Source: Chloroflexota bacterium
Lineage (GTDB): Bacteria; Chloroflexota; Anaerolineae; Aggregatilineales; J027
Reading direction: 5' to 3'
Length of the DNA: 64,000 nt
Assembly: GCA_013112715.1 (NCBI GenBank)
Contig: JABFGB010000002.1
Span: 167,602-231,601 of the forward strand
Positions 24,517 to 33,478 of the stretch are shown here, piece by piece. Under the pieces are notes generated by a model. That model was given only the letters and a program-made list of their open reading frames with translations, made no database searches and was not told where the DNA came from. Every line of letters begins with the position of its first letter. The stretch's first letter is position 1. The position numbers were made by a program, and so were the translations under genes.

Positions 24517-27516
24517 TCACGCCTTATTTGCCGAGAGCGCTGACCAGACTTTTTCGGGTAGGATGGGGGCGTCGGTGATCCAGACACCTGCCGCATCATA
24601 GACGGCGTTGGCGAGGGCTGGTCCCACCCCATCCATCGGGATTTCAGCGACGGCCTTTGCCCCAAATGGGCCGCTTTCTTCATAGGTCTCGATGAAAATG
24701 ACGCCTAATTCCGGTGTCTCGTCGGCGCGATAAATCTTATATGGCCCAAATTGGCGGTTGAGCATTGAACCGTTTTCGTCAAAGACCATTTCTTCACAAT
24801 GCCCATACCCAAGCGCTTGCACCATGCCGCCTTCGATTTGGCCGCTGGCGGTCACGGGGTTGATAATCACGCCGCTGTCCACCGCCATGATAAGTTCGTC
24901 CACCGTGAACTGTCCGGTTTCGATATCGAGGGTGACAGTGGCGAATTGGGCCGCAAAGGGGGGTGGACTTTCGGGGCTGACATAGCTGCCGATGCCCATA
25001 ATTTGATGCTGATTTTCATGGTGCAGGCTATTAAGGGCGATTTCGCGGTGGGTGATGCGCCGTCCGTCCATCGTCCAGACACCCTGATCGCGCAGTTCAA
25101 GGTCGTCAGGCGTGACCGGATCATAGCCCTCGTCTTTGTTAAACATACGAGCGGCGACTTGTTTTATCTGACCTGCGACCTGCTCGGCGGCGATTTGGGT
25201 GGCACGTCCGCTGATGTAGGTGGTGGAGGAGGCATAGGCGCCTTTGTCGAAGGGGGTGAAGTCGGTGTCGGAGGAATAGGTGATGAAATCCATCACTTCA
25301 CAGCCCAGCACCTCCGCCGCGATTTGGGCCAAGACGGTATCCGACCCTGTGCCGAGATCAGTTGCGCCGACGAGCAAGTTAAATGATCCGTCGTCATTCA
25401 TTTTGATACTGGCCGCCCCCATGTCCAAACGGGGGATGGATGTGCCCTGCATCACCGCTGATAGGCCGATACCGCGCCGCAAATGGGGTTGGCCGGGGAC
25501 CCGATGCCAATCTTCGTTGCCGAATCTATCGTACCAGCGAATGGCCTCCGCGCCCTGTCGCACGCAGTCTTCGAGGCCACAGGTCTTGATATATTCGGGG
25601 GAGGCTTCGCGGCCTTCGTTCCATGCTTTGCTGATGGGGTGCAGATCACCGGCCTTGACCGCGTTGTTCAAGCGAAATTCGATGGGGTCGAAGCCCATTT
25701 CGCGGCAAATCCATTCGATATGGGGGTCAAGTGCCCAAAAACCCTGCGGCACTCCATAACCACGATAGGCCCCACTTGGCGGGGTGTTGGTGTAGACGAT
25801 CTCGGTTCTAAAATGGATGTTGGGGGCGTTGTAGAGGGCCATCGCTTTGTGGCCGGTGTTGCCCGCGACGGTCAAGGCATGAGCGCCATACGCACCCGTA
25901 TTGGATAGGGCATACATATCATTGGCGACGATGCGACCATCGTTGGTGACACCCGTCCGCATGGTGATGTACATGGGGTGACGGCTACGGCTGGTATAAA
26001 ATTCTTCCTCGCGGGTGTATTCAAAACGCACAGGCCGTCCGGTCACGATGGTGAGGTGGGCTGCCACATCCTCGATCATCACTTCTTGTTTGACACCGAA
26101 ACCACCACCAATACGGGGCTTGATAACACGGATCCGTTTTTCGGGCAGGCCCAAAACCGGGGCGAGAATACGGCGGACGTGGAAGGGGACTTGGGTGCTG
26201 GTGCGGATGACCAAACGATCATCTTCGTCCCACCACGTGGTACAGACATGGGGTTCGATGGGGGTTTGTTGGACTTTGGGGCTGTAATAGGTGCGCTCAA
26301 AAATCCGATCCGCCTGCTCGAATCCGGCTTTAATATCGCCAACTTCCCATTCAATCGTGGCAGCAAGGTTGCGGTTTTTGTCCTCGATATGCCAGCTTTC
26401 CGGTTCATCATGCAAAAGCGGCGCACCGGGTTTCATGCTGTCACGGGGGTCAAAAACGGCAGGCAGTTCCTCATATTCAACTTCGATCAGTTCCAATGCC
26501 TGACGCGCAATGGCTTCGGTTTCGGCAGCGACCATTGCCACACGATCCCCAACATAACGCACTTTGTAATCAAGACTGAAATTGTCATGGGGGCCGGGTT
26601 CGGGATCGGATTGACCGGAGGTGGTATAGACGATGCGCGGCAAATCCTGATAGGTCAAGACGGCATGGACACCCTCTAGGGCACGGGCCTTGCTGACATC
26701 AATGTGTTTAATCAAAGCGTGGGCTACCGGACTCCACAACACTTTGGCGACCAACATCCCACGATGTTCGATGTCGTCGGTATAGGCGGGTTTGCCTTGA
26801 ATCAGCTTGCGGGCATCCACTTTGATTCGCGGCTTGCCGACCTGTCGCAGATTTTCGGTTTCAGGGGCGAGGGTCATTATAGGCATGGGGGTGGTGCGGA
26901 CGCGGGTTTCAGTACCGCCGCGACCCTCATTCCCGCTGCCGCCTAGTGGTAAATCGTCCTCTGGGGCGGGAGGGGTAAATAGGCCGATGGGGAGCGGGAT
27001 GCCACCCGCTGATTCGATGGGGGGGACATCTTCGCCACGCATGACCGCCGCTGCCCGTAAAATCGCTTGGACGGGTTTGACGTAGCCTGTATCACGGCTG
27101 AGAACGCCCGCAATGGCTTCACGCACCTCGGCTTCGGTCGGGGAGGGATTTTTTTGTAGGAGGGCCAACGCACACAAAATGAAGGCCGGGGATTCGTAGC
27201 CGCATTGGATCGCGCCCGTTTCGATAAAGGCGGTTTGCAGGGGGTGGAGGGGCTGTGTGCCCCGCCAACCACGCTCCTGTGCGCCGCCGACGCCTTCAAT
27301 GGTTAGGACATCACGGCCTGCCACCTGTGCCGCCAAAATCATGCCTGCCAGCACGGGGTCGCCATCCAGCAGAACGGTATCCGAACCGGACATGCCTGCT
27401 TCGTCGCCAAATTTTACGCCCCAGATGCCATTGTTTCGCAACGCCCGCAGTAGGGTGTCGTGGGGGGCGATTTCAAAGGTGGTCGGTTGTCCGTTGAGGG
27501 TGAAGTCAATTTTCAT
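24517..27516 (-). CDS. xdhD: XdhD-like molybdenum hydroxylase with degenerate Fe-S domain
   Basis: 999 residues. Residues 1-150 keep the outline of a CoxS-type [2Fe-2S] subunit, but nearly all cluster cysteines are replaced (GVKFGDEAGMSGSDTVLLDG; IQCGYESPAF; LSRDTGY). From about 230 the molybdopterin-binding large-subunit domains follow: GGGFGVKQEV, GAYRGYGVPQG, a DLGTGSDTV region and the C-terminal GPFGAKAVAEI, whose Glu is the catalytic base position. E. coli XdhD, linked to selenium-dependent purine hydroxylation, has the same degenerate head. The substrate is probably a purine (inference). No FAD or Fe-S subunit gene is adjacent. XdhC (20972) is the likely maturation factor. GAGG eight bases before the ATG. 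Confidence 0.85.
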   Translation of the reverse strand: MKIDFTLNGQPTTFEIAPHDTLLRALRNNGIWGVKFGDEAGMSGSDTVLLDGDPVLAGMILAAQVAGRDVLTIEGVGGAQERGWRGTQPLHPLQTAFIETGAIQCGYESPAFILCALALLQKNPSPTEAEVREAIAGVLSRDTGYVKPVQAILRAAAVMRGEDVPPIESAGGIPLPIGLFTPPAPEDDLPLGGSGNEGRGGTETRVRTTPMPIMTLAPETENLRQVGKPRIKVDARKLIQGKPAYTDDIEHRGMLVAKVLWSPVAHALIKHIDVSKARALEGVHAVLTYQDLPRIVYTTSGQSDPEPGPHDNFSLDYKVRYVGDRVAMVAAETEAIARQALELIEVEYEELPAVFDPRDSMKPGAPLLHDEPESWHIEDKNRNLAATIEWEVGDIKAGFEQADRIFERTYYSPKVQQTPIEPHVCTTWWDEDDRLVIRTSTQVPFHVRRILAPVLGLPEKRIRVIKPRIGGGFGVKQEVMIEDVAAHLTIVTGRPVRFEYTREEEFYTSRSRHPMYITMRTGVTNDGRIVANDMYALSNTGAYGAHALTVAGNTGHKAMALYNAPNIHFRTEIVYTNTPPSGAYRGYGVPQGFWALDPHIEWICREMGFDPIEFRLNNAVKAGDLHPISKAWNEGREASPEYIKTCGLEDCVRQGAEAIRWYDRFGNEDWHRVPGQPHLRRGIGLSAVMQGTSIPRLDMGAASIKMNDDGSFNLLVGATDLGTGSDTVLAQIAAEVLGCEVMDFITYSSDTDFTPFDKGAYASSTTYISGRATQIAAEQVAGQIKQVAARMFNKDEGYDPVTPDDLELRDQGVWTMDGRRITHREIALNSLHHENQHQIMGIGSYVSPESPPPFAAQFATVTLDIETGQFTVDELIMAVDSGVIINPVTASGQIEGGMVQALGYGHCEEMVFDENGSMLNRQFGPYKIYRADETPELGVIFIETYEESGPFGAKAVAEIPMDGVGPALANAVYDAAGVWITDAPILPEKVWSALSANKA

Positions 27517-27550
27517 AGGAACATCCTCAGAGTTTGGTTCTTATTTGTGA

Positions 27551-27581
27551 CACGGGGCTAAAGCCGCCGTGCTCAATTTAG
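27551..27581. repeat. Short palindromic repeat, family A copy 3
   Basis: A consensus copy with CACGG and CCGTG arms and the tail CTCAATTTAG, 35 bases upstream of the XdhD-like start. It could shape the leader or be a transcript-end hairpin of the preceding unit. Confidence 0.72.
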
Positions 27582-27619
27582 ATTAAAAGGCAGGTCAGCC
27601 AAAATGAGATTTGCTATTT

Positions 27620-27853
27620 TCAGTTAGCCCATGCCTCACGCCGCATTTCATCAATATCTTCAGATGATGGGGCAGACCCTAGATGAGCTAATGCCCCATA
27701 TAGCGTGTCTTTCGCAGTTGGGGCGCCGCTACTTTCGCCCTGAATTTTTAGCATGGCGATGATGTTTTCTAGCAGTCTAAGTTTTTCCGTATAGGTGAGT
27801 TGTTCTGCCAGTGTGGTGAGTTGTTCAATTGTTGGGTTACTTACATCAGTCAT
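27620..27853 (-). CDS. VapB/RelB-like orphan antitoxin candidate
   Basis: 77 residues. An N-terminal helical dimer-like part (TIEQLTTLAEQLTYTEKLRLLE) and a C-terminal tail LYGALAHLGSAPSSEDIDE followed by MRREAW, the ending of many VapB-type antitoxins, which occupies the toxin's active site. No PIN or other toxin gene is next to it. The ATG at 27853 overlaps the stop of the upstream glycosyltransferase by 8 bases, so it is the last gene of that unit. It could be a solitary regulator or a relic of a lost pair. Confidence 0.55.
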   Translation of the reverse strand: MTDVSNPTIEQLTTLAEQLTYTEKLRLLENIIAMLKIQGESSGAPTAKDTLYGALAHLGSAPSSEDIDEMRREAWAN

Positions 27854-30437
27854 TGCCAATTACGACCTCTCCCAAAAACAGCCGATCTGATGACTCGCCT
27901 GTGCGTTGATCTACTACAGTATACCTCTCATTGGTATTGGGGTCGTAGATGCCAATTGCCAGCGAATAGGTTCCCGGCGGCACATCCTCAAGGGGCAGGG
28001 TTACGGTATCCGAACGATAGCCCGGTAGCCAATTGGCAGGGGGCAATGACCCGCCGGGCCAGACATCTATTTGTTTAATCGGCGGTTGGTTGGGGTCGTC
28101 GTAGAGGTGGACGAAGATTTTGCCGTCACGGGTAATACGACCATCCGTATACCATTGAAGGTCAACCGCCACTGAAGATTCGTTTTGCGCCACATCTGCG
28201 GCAATAAGGGGGAATCGCCCGTCGCTTCTAATGTCAATGCCATAAGATGTGTGGAATATCGGCGGCACTTCAAAAATTGCCAGTGAGTTATCTGGAGCGG
28301 TTAGAGTGACATTATCTTGGGTTAAATCTCGACTAAAAATCCAATAGGTATAAGGGTAGTATGTTGTTCCATATAAAGCACGGAAAGGCCATGAGAATGA
28401 GCCTCGAATCATAAATGGAATATCTACCCAATAGCCCGGAATATAAGGGACAACCCGCACAATGCCACATGAACCCGAATCACAACCAGTGCCTATAAAC
28501 GCTGGTTCGGCAGCAAGTACCCGTAATACAACCAGATATTCTTTATTAGGGTCAGTATCAAACTCGAAAGCCTCTAGGTCATCTATTTTACGTCCGCTAT
28601 CAATGACCTCACATGAGTCTTGGCAATCAAAATAAGATAAGCGGTGTAGTTCGGTCATGAAGCCACCGTACTGCTTATTATTCTCCGATCTATAGTTGAC
28701 AGCTTCTTCACTTGCGTGATCTCCGATATTAATCAGAGCCTCCAATTCATAGCCCTCTAAATAGGGCAGAATGGAGGGCTGATGCACTATAGCTTTGGCA
28801 TCGGTTAGCGACCAGTCGGCTTGGGTGACGATTTGCGTGTCGGTGGCGGAGGCGACGGTGTGCTGGGGGAGGTCAATTTCAAAACGGGCGAGTTCTTCGC
28901 CAAAGACACCTGCTTCCTGCAACATGGGGAGGCCACGCACGTCGGGATAAATGGCAAAATAATCGGGGCGATCGGGGTGATGGGCCATTGTTTCGTAAAT
29001 CGCACCCGGCCCCTGCCACCATGCAGCGGCGGCATCGGGGGTGGTGAGGCCCACGACATCATAGACCTTACGATTGCCGATATAGGCCATCATGCCAACA
29101 TCATGCACGCCGACCCGTGCATCTTTGGGCAGGTTTTTATCTACCCATCGCGCCATTGCTAACTGCTGGTCATGCACAACGCCGATATTGTCATGATAGC
29201 GTCCGGCGTAGTTGAGGGTGGTGTTGGCTTGGAAAAACAAAATCAGCGCGGTGATGGCAATCATCCAGCGGCGATTGACCATGCCAATCGAGAGGAAGCC
29301 AAACAACATTGACCCCGCCATTGGAAACAGGAGGGCCATCATGGGGAGTTGATAACGTTTAAAATGCCAGAAGGCGGTATCGAGCGTGGCGATGGCAGCC
29401 GACAGCAGCAAAATCCAAATAAAGGCTAGGACGGTGGGGCGCAGTTCTTTTTTGCTCAGGCTGGTACGCAGGGAGACAAAAATGGCTAACATCGCCAGAA
29501 ATGCCACAATGATGGTGACATAAACCCCATCTACCTCACTCGCGCCGAAGACCAACTCCCCTAACATCCGCACCCATTGACCGATGATTTTGCCAATACG
29601 CTCATCCATTGGAATGGTGACATCATAGAGGATAGATTTGGCTTGGTTGCCGCTGGCAGAAACCGAACCCGTCATCACAAAATTGACCAGCGGTTGGACA
29701 TAGATGGCGAAAAAGGGCAGGAAATCCCACAGGCTAAATTGCTTGGCGCGGCGGCTGCGAAATAACAAAATCAGAGTGAGCGAGAGGGCAATAATCATGC
29801 CTTCGGGACGGGTGAGGGCGGCAAATGCTCCCGCCCATGCCATATATTTAGGGTTGCCACGCTGATAGGTGTATAGACTCAGCAGCACGGCCAGCACAAA
29901 TAACATCGTTTCCATGCCACTGACGGCTGCCCACACCATCGCGCCAGTCAGGATATAGGCCAATGTGATGAGGAGGGCAATCCACCACATGGCTTGATGT
30001 TCGCCGCCCTGCTCAAAGAGGGGGTCAAGAGGACGCTTGGCGACAGGGGATTCCATCATCAGGCAGAAAATCAGCCATGCGCTCAGTAAAAAGCTGAGTG
30101 ACCCAATGGCGACGGCCCAATATGCCAATGAGAGGCCATGAAAGCCGATTAAATAGCCAACTGCCAAGAGGGGGGTATATAAAAAGCTGGTCGCACCGGA
30201 AGTTGGATCATCACCGGGGCTGTAGACATAGGGTTCAACCGAGGCCATCTGACGCGCATATTGGAAATGGATATAGGTGTCATCGAGGGGCATCAACAGC
30301 GGGCCGTTACTCGCCGACAAGCCCAATGAGAGGTAAATCAAACAAACGATTCCGACGGCAAGGCAAATTACACTCCATGCCGTCAGATCGCGTGACCATG
30401 ACCATGACGATGAAAATTTGAAACTATTCGATTTCAT
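27846..30437 (-). CDS. Membrane glycosyltransferase (GT39/PMT-like) with C-terminal domain
   Basis: 863 residues. After one N-terminal helix comes the motif MPLDDTYIHFQYARQM in the first outside loop, with the Asp pair typical of C-type lipid-sugar transferases. About ten more helices follow to residue 430, then a large soluble region with a beta-sandwich near the C-terminus (KIFVHLYDDPNQPPIKQID; WLPGYRSDTVTLPLEDVPPG). Such proteins move a sugar from a polyprenyl carrier to a surface acceptor; the specific sugar is unknown. A similar C-terminal domain ends the protein at 62329. The start overlaps the thioesterase gene by 14 bases. Confidence 0.75.
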   Translation of the reverse strand: MKSNSFKFSSSWSWSRDLTAWSVICLAVGIVCLIYLSLGLSASNGPLLMPLDDTYIHFQYARQMASVEPYVYSPGDDPTSGATSFLYTPLLAVGYLIGFHGLSLAYWAVAIGSLSFLLSAWLIFCLMMESPVAKRPLDPLFEQGGEHQAMWWIALLITLAYILTGAMVWAAVSGMETMLFVLAVLLSLYTYQRGNPKYMAWAGAFAALTRPEGMIIALSLTLILLFRSRRAKQFSLWDFLPFFAIYVQPLVNFVMTGSVSASGNQAKSILYDVTIPMDERIGKIIGQWVRMLGELVFGASEVDGVYVTIIVAFLAMLAIFVSLRTSLSKKELRPTVLAFIWILLLSAAIATLDTAFWHFKRYQLPMMALLFPMAGSMLFGFLSIGMVNRRWMIAITALILFFQANTTLNYAGRYHDNIGVVHDQQLAMARWVDKNLPKDARVGVHDVGMMAYIGNRKVYDVVGLTTPDAAAAWWQGPGAIYETMAHHPDRPDYFAIYPDVRGLPMLQEAGVFGEELARFEIDLPQHTVASATDTQIVTQADWSLTDAKAIVHQPSILPYLEGYELEALINIGDHASEEAVNYRSENNKQYGGFMTELHRLSYFDCQDSCEVIDSGRKIDDLEAFEFDTDPNKEYLVVLRVLAAEPAFIGTGCDSGSCGIVRVVPYIPGYWVDIPFMIRGSFSWPFRALYGTTYYPYTYWIFSRDLTQDNVTLTAPDNSLAIFEVPPIFHTSYGIDIRSDGRFPLIAADVAQNESSVAVDLQWYTDGRITRDGKIFVHLYDDPNQPPIKQIDVWPGGSLPPANWLPGYRSDTVTLPLEDVPPGTYSLAIGIYDPNTNERYTVVDQRTGESSDRLFLGEVVIGND

Positions 30438-30912
30438 GATCCTCGTAGATTCGCCAGCCGACTTCAGGGGTATTCATTTCCGAGAGTTTATCGGGCGGGA
30501 TTTGCATGAGCGTACCAGTCGCTTCGACGGCAATGCTGCCATCGGGCAAAATCGCGTACCCCTCGGCTTGGGCGACGCGGCCTTTGTCTTTGATGACCAC
30601 GCCGCGAAATAAAATCTCGGTGTTCAGGGGGACGGACAGGCGATATTTGATTTCCATCTTGGCGGTCATCATGAGGCGTTCTTGGTTGGAAGCCAAAAGC
30701 GCCCGGCCCATCGTTTCGTCCAAAATGGTGGCGATGATGCCGCCGTGTGTGATGCCGGGGTAGCCTTGATAGGGGTCAGTGAAGATTAAACGTAGCTCGA
30801 CTTGATTATCCCCCACCGAATAAAAGCGGCTTTTGAGGCCAATTGGATTGGAGACCCCACAGACAAAACACATCTGCGAATTGGGTTGTAAGGCGTGTTG
30901 ATGCTCAGACAT
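30424..30912 (-). CDS. PaaI-type hotdog thioesterase
   Basis: 162 residues with the hotdog motif [22 protein letters not shown] (the HGG and Asp/Glu of the PaaI active site), flanked by the usual strands. It also keeps [13 protein letters not shown], a pair of cysteines common in this subgroup. It probably cleaves an acyl-CoA; the substrate is unknown. It overlaps the upstream F420 oxidoreductase by 8 bases and the downstream glycosyltransferase by 14, so the three are one transcription unit. Confidence 0.85.
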   Translation of the reverse strand: MSEHQHALQPNSQMCFVCGVSNPIGLKSRFYSVGDNQVELRLIFTDPYQGYPGITHGGIIATILDETMGRALLASNQERLMMTAKMEIKYRLSVPLNTEILFRGVVIKDKGRVAQAEGYAILPDGSIAVEATGTLMQIPPDKLSEMNTPEVGWRIYEDHEIE

Positions 30913-31915
30913 TTAAGTAGCCACCCGCGAAGGTATCAATCATCAATTCGACATCGGGGCTTAACGGATACAGCACGGGGCAGGTGCAACCATATTGACA
31001 ATATTCGCGCACCTTTGCCTTAACTTCATCAGGTGTGCCGCTGGCGGTAACGGCCTGTACCACATCGTCGGGGACAAGGGTCATGGCGTTTTCGATTTCT
31101 TCTTCGGTGGCGGGCCATTTCAGTACCTGATGAATTTCATCCAATAATTCTTGGCGCACGCCGCTGGCTTTCATCAGATGGGGCTGCTGGCCGAGATACT
31201 GGGTCACCAATTTACGGGCAGAATTCAAGGCACGTTTGCGATCACGGTCTACCGAACAAATCACGAGTTGGGGACGGTCAATCGCATCCAGCTTGCGGCC
31301 TGCCAGCTTCGCGCCCTGTTCGATCATTTCCAGCGCCTTGATGTTATACTGCGGCGAGACCATATAATTCAACAGCACCCCGTCGGCGATTTCCCCACTG
31401 AGGGCCAACATTTTGTCGCCTGTCGCGCCGATGTAGATGGGGACGTGGCGGGGTTCGCGGCGACCATGCACTACGTCGAGTTCGATGCCTTCGACATTAA
31501 CAAATTCGCCGTGAAAGGTGACACGCTTCATATTGAGCAGGTCGCGGGTGACGGTCACGTATTCACGCATCGCCAAGAGGGGCTTGCGGCGTTCGATTCC
31601 GACATTGGCGGCTAATGGATCCCACCACGCGCCGATGCCACAGATGATACGATTGGGGGCGAGGTCGTCCAGCGTCAAAAAGGTGGCGGCATGGAGGGCG
31701 ACGTTGCGCGTCCAGTTGTTGACCACCCCCGACCCAATGTGGATGCGGTCGGTATGCGCGGCAAAGGCGGCCATTGGGACAATTGCATCCCGCACGAGGC
31801 GGCTTTCGGCTTGCCAAACGGCTTCAAAGCCTTTTTTCTCGGCATATTTTACCAGTTGAATCCCCTGCTGAATGCTGTGGGCATCTTGCAAATAAAGGGC
31901 TGCACGATCAGTCAT
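30905..31915 (-). CDS. LLM-class F420-dependent oxidoreductase
   Basis: 336 residues of the luciferase-like monooxygenase fold (TIM barrel). It begins [16 protein letters not shown] and carries [37 protein letters not shown], a region that in the F420-dependent (Mer-like) branch lines the deazaflavin site, and [26 protein letters not shown]420H2 rather than FMN is the likely cofactor, both from sequence type and from the F420 biosynthesis operon 1 kb upstream. The substrate is unknown. GGAG nine bases before the ATG. Confidence 0.82.
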   Translation of the reverse strand: MTDRAALYLQDAHSIQQGIQLVKYAEKKGFEAVWQAESRLVRDAIVPMAAFAAHTDRIHIGSGVVNNWTRNVALHAATFLTLDDLAPNRIICGIGAWWDPLAANVGIERRKPLLAMREYVTVTRDLLNMKRVTFHGEFVNVEGIELDVVHGRREPRHVPIYIGATGDKMLALSGEIADGVLLNYMVSPQYNIKALEMIEQGAKLAGRKLDAIDRPQLVICSVDRDRKRALNSARKLVTQYLGQQPHLMKASGVRQELLDEIHQVLKWPATEEEIENAMTLVPDDVVQAVTASGTPDEVKAKVREYCQYGCTCPVLYPLSPDVELMIDTFAGGYLNV

Positions 31916-31935
31916 AATTTAGTTCTCCATTTCGG

Positions 31936-31969
31936 CAAAAAAGGACGGCCTTTGGATGCGCCGCCCTTT
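31936..31969 (-). terminator. Terminator after the DUF4288 gene (hairpin shared with 32774)
   Basis: On the minus strand AAAGGGCGG pairs with CCGTCCTTT (one mismatched pair) and is followed by a T-run and GCC. It lies between the DUF4288 stop and the LLM gene. Its outer 23 bases (plus 31961-31983) differ at only one position from those at 32798-32820. Confidence 0.7.
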
Positions 31970-32018
31970 GATTATATCCGGTTGGGCTATTTGGAACACG
32001 GGTGTAGTCAATCATACA

Positions 32019-32049
32019 CACGGGGCTGAAGCCGCCGTGCTGAATTTAG
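32019..32049. repeat. Short palindromic repeat, family A copy 4
   Basis: CACGG and CCGTG arms around GGCTGAAGCC, then CTGAATTTAG. The last bases overlap the DUF4288 gene: on the minus strand the CTAAATTCAG end supplies its final codon and TAA stop. Confidence 0.72.
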
Positions 32050-32759
32050 CGAAAATCGGGATTCTCAAAAATAGCCAAGTGTTCTTTCGGGCAAATCATT
32101 TGCTGGATTTCTGCTTCGCTGACATCCTCGGTTCGTTCAAACGCCACTTCCTCGCCATGTTCCAACGGGTCGTGTACGACGTATACCATACGGATGCCCC
32201 AAAATCGAGTCGTATCTGTATGAAGGCTTTTGCCGAATTCCATCGCCTGTTCAAATGCTTCATCGGGTAAGGCGGCCTCTATCAATATCATGCAGGGGTG
32301 GACAATGAACAATCCATCTTCATTTTGCCCCACCGATTTTATGATTTCGGCAATATACCACTCAGCATCTTCGGGTATCCAAGCCTTAAAAACAGTTTGC
32401 TCGTTTTTGGGAGTCACTAGCTTCCAAATTTCGTTTTCTGCCAACTGGCGAGGTTTTTCATGGTAAATTTCAGTGCCATGTTTCAAATCAGGGCCGATGA
32501 GACTGAGATTTCTTAGGCCGCGAAAAACAATTGTGGCAAGTTGCTTTTCCGCCTCATCCCACTTACGTGGGTCATCCCCGCTTGCGACTAAAAATGAAGT
32601 TTCATGGTCGTGTCCAACTTCATGTGCAAGATTATAGGCGTTGTCCGCAGAAGTAGCAGAAATCAACACGAAGTTGACATCTAGTAGATTGCCGCCATGC
32701 TCATATTTTTCTTCTTCAATCAATTGGGCGAGATACCATTGAGGACTTGCTGTCGCCAT
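32046..32759 (-). CDS. Tandem DUF4288 protein
   Basis: 237 residues made of two similar halves. Residues 1-117 (PQWYLAQLIEEEKYEHGG, DVNFVLISATSADNAYNLA, LIGPDLKHGTEIYHE) and 118-237 (EWYIAEIIKSVGQNEDG, HPCMILIEAALPDEAFEQA, MVYVVHDPLEHGEEVAFE) both follow the DUF4288 plan, a small family of unknown function. Members are normally single-domain, so this is an internal duplication. The start ATG 32759 has GGGAG upstream. Both ends of the gene are marked by near-identical hairpins. The stop codon lies within a family A repeat. Confidence 0.65.
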   Translation of the reverse strand: MATASPQWYLAQLIEEEKYEHGGNLLDVNFVLISATSADNAYNLAHEVGHDHETSFLVASGDDPRKWDEAEKQLATIVFRGLRNLSLIGPDLKHGTEIYHEKPRQLAENEIWKLVTPKNEQTVFKAWIPEDAEWYIAEIIKSVGQNEDGLFIVHPCMILIEAALPDEAFEQAMEFGKSLHTDTTRFWGIRMVYVVHDPLEHGEEVAFERTEDVSEAEIQQMICPKEHLAIFENPDFR

Positions 32760-32773
32760 GTTAATCTCCCAAA

Positions 32774-32806
32774 CAAAAAAGGGCGGGTTTGGATATACCG
32801 CCCTTT
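32774..32806 (-). terminator. Terminator of the F420 operon
   Basis: On the minus strand AAAGGGCGG and CCGCCCTTT form a perfect nine-base stem with an 11-base loop and a run of T (plus-strand A 32775-32780), 22 bases after the cofC stop. Confidence 0.85.
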
Positions 32807-32827
32807 GATTATATCTGGTTTTGCTGG

Positions 32828-33478
32828 TTAGCCTTCGACCACCTGTTGTAATTGAAAATCAATCACGGGGACGTTGTATTTGGCGGCCAAACGGACGTAC
32901 TCATCCAAATCGGGAGGGGTGTCCACATCTAAGGCGAGGCGTTCGGATTCATAGACCTCAACGGTTGCGCCTGCCAGTTCCGCCGCCGCGATATGCCGCT
33001 GGAAGCTGCCAGAACCATAACTATAGGCAATCAAGCCGGGAGGATGAACGAATAAGGCATTGGTGCCATCTCTGACGGTATCGGGGGCAATGACCATCGT
33101 CGCAGGGAAACGCCCCAAATGAACAATCTGTTCAATGTCTTCGGCAGAGACCAGCGGGATGTCGCTGGGTAAGATCAACATGGCCTCGCCGCCCCACGTG
33201 TGAATTAATTTGGAGGCACGCATGAGGGCCGGGTTGAGTTCCGGTTGACCGCTTTCTTGCACGGTATACACCCCAAGATCGCGGGCAATCGAAAGCACTT
33301 TGGTATCGCGGCTAATCACCAAAATATTGCTGATACAGTCTAAACTTCTAAGCAATTGGATATTGTGTAGTAACATGCCGAGCGAGAGTTTTTCGCGCTG
33401 GGCAGGAGATAAAACGGGCGCAAGACGGCTTTTGCCCCGCACCAACGGTTTGACTGGGAGTACGGCCCACGTTTTCAC
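32828..33478 (-). CDS. cofC: CofC/FbiD guanylyltransferase of F420 synthesis
   Basis: 216 residues of the nucleotidyltransferase A fold: AVLPVKPLVRGKSRLAPVL at the N-terminus (the Lys-rich nucleotide loop), LILPSDIPLV and DGTNALFV. CofC/FbiD joins GTP to 2-phospholactate, phosphoenolpyruvate or a relative to give the substrate of CofD. Which phospho-acid is used cannot be read safely from sequence. It starts with GTG at 33478, overlapping the cofD stop as GTGA. Last gene of the operon. Confidence 0.88.
   Translation of the reverse strand: MKTWAVLPVKPLVRGKSRLAPVLSPAQREKLSLGMLLHNIQLLRSLDCISNILVISRDTKVLSIARDLGVYTVQESGQPELNPALMRASKLIHTWGGEAMLILPSDIPLVSAEDIEQIVHLGRFPATMVIAPDTVRDGTNALFVHPPGLIAYSYGSGSFQRHIAAAELAGATVEVYESERLALDVDTPPDLDEYVRLAAKYNVPVIDFQLQQVVEG

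Noticed and set aside
25978..26679. 233-codon open frame on the plus strand opposite the molybdenum hydroxylase
   Set aside because: It is an antisense shadow of a strongly supported gene; the translation resembles no protein and there is no ribosome-binding site.
24517..27516. Selenocysteine codon in the XdhD-like gene
   Set aside because: No in-frame TGA interrupts the frame. In this enzyme group selenium is bound as a labile atom at the Mo site and would leave no codon trace.
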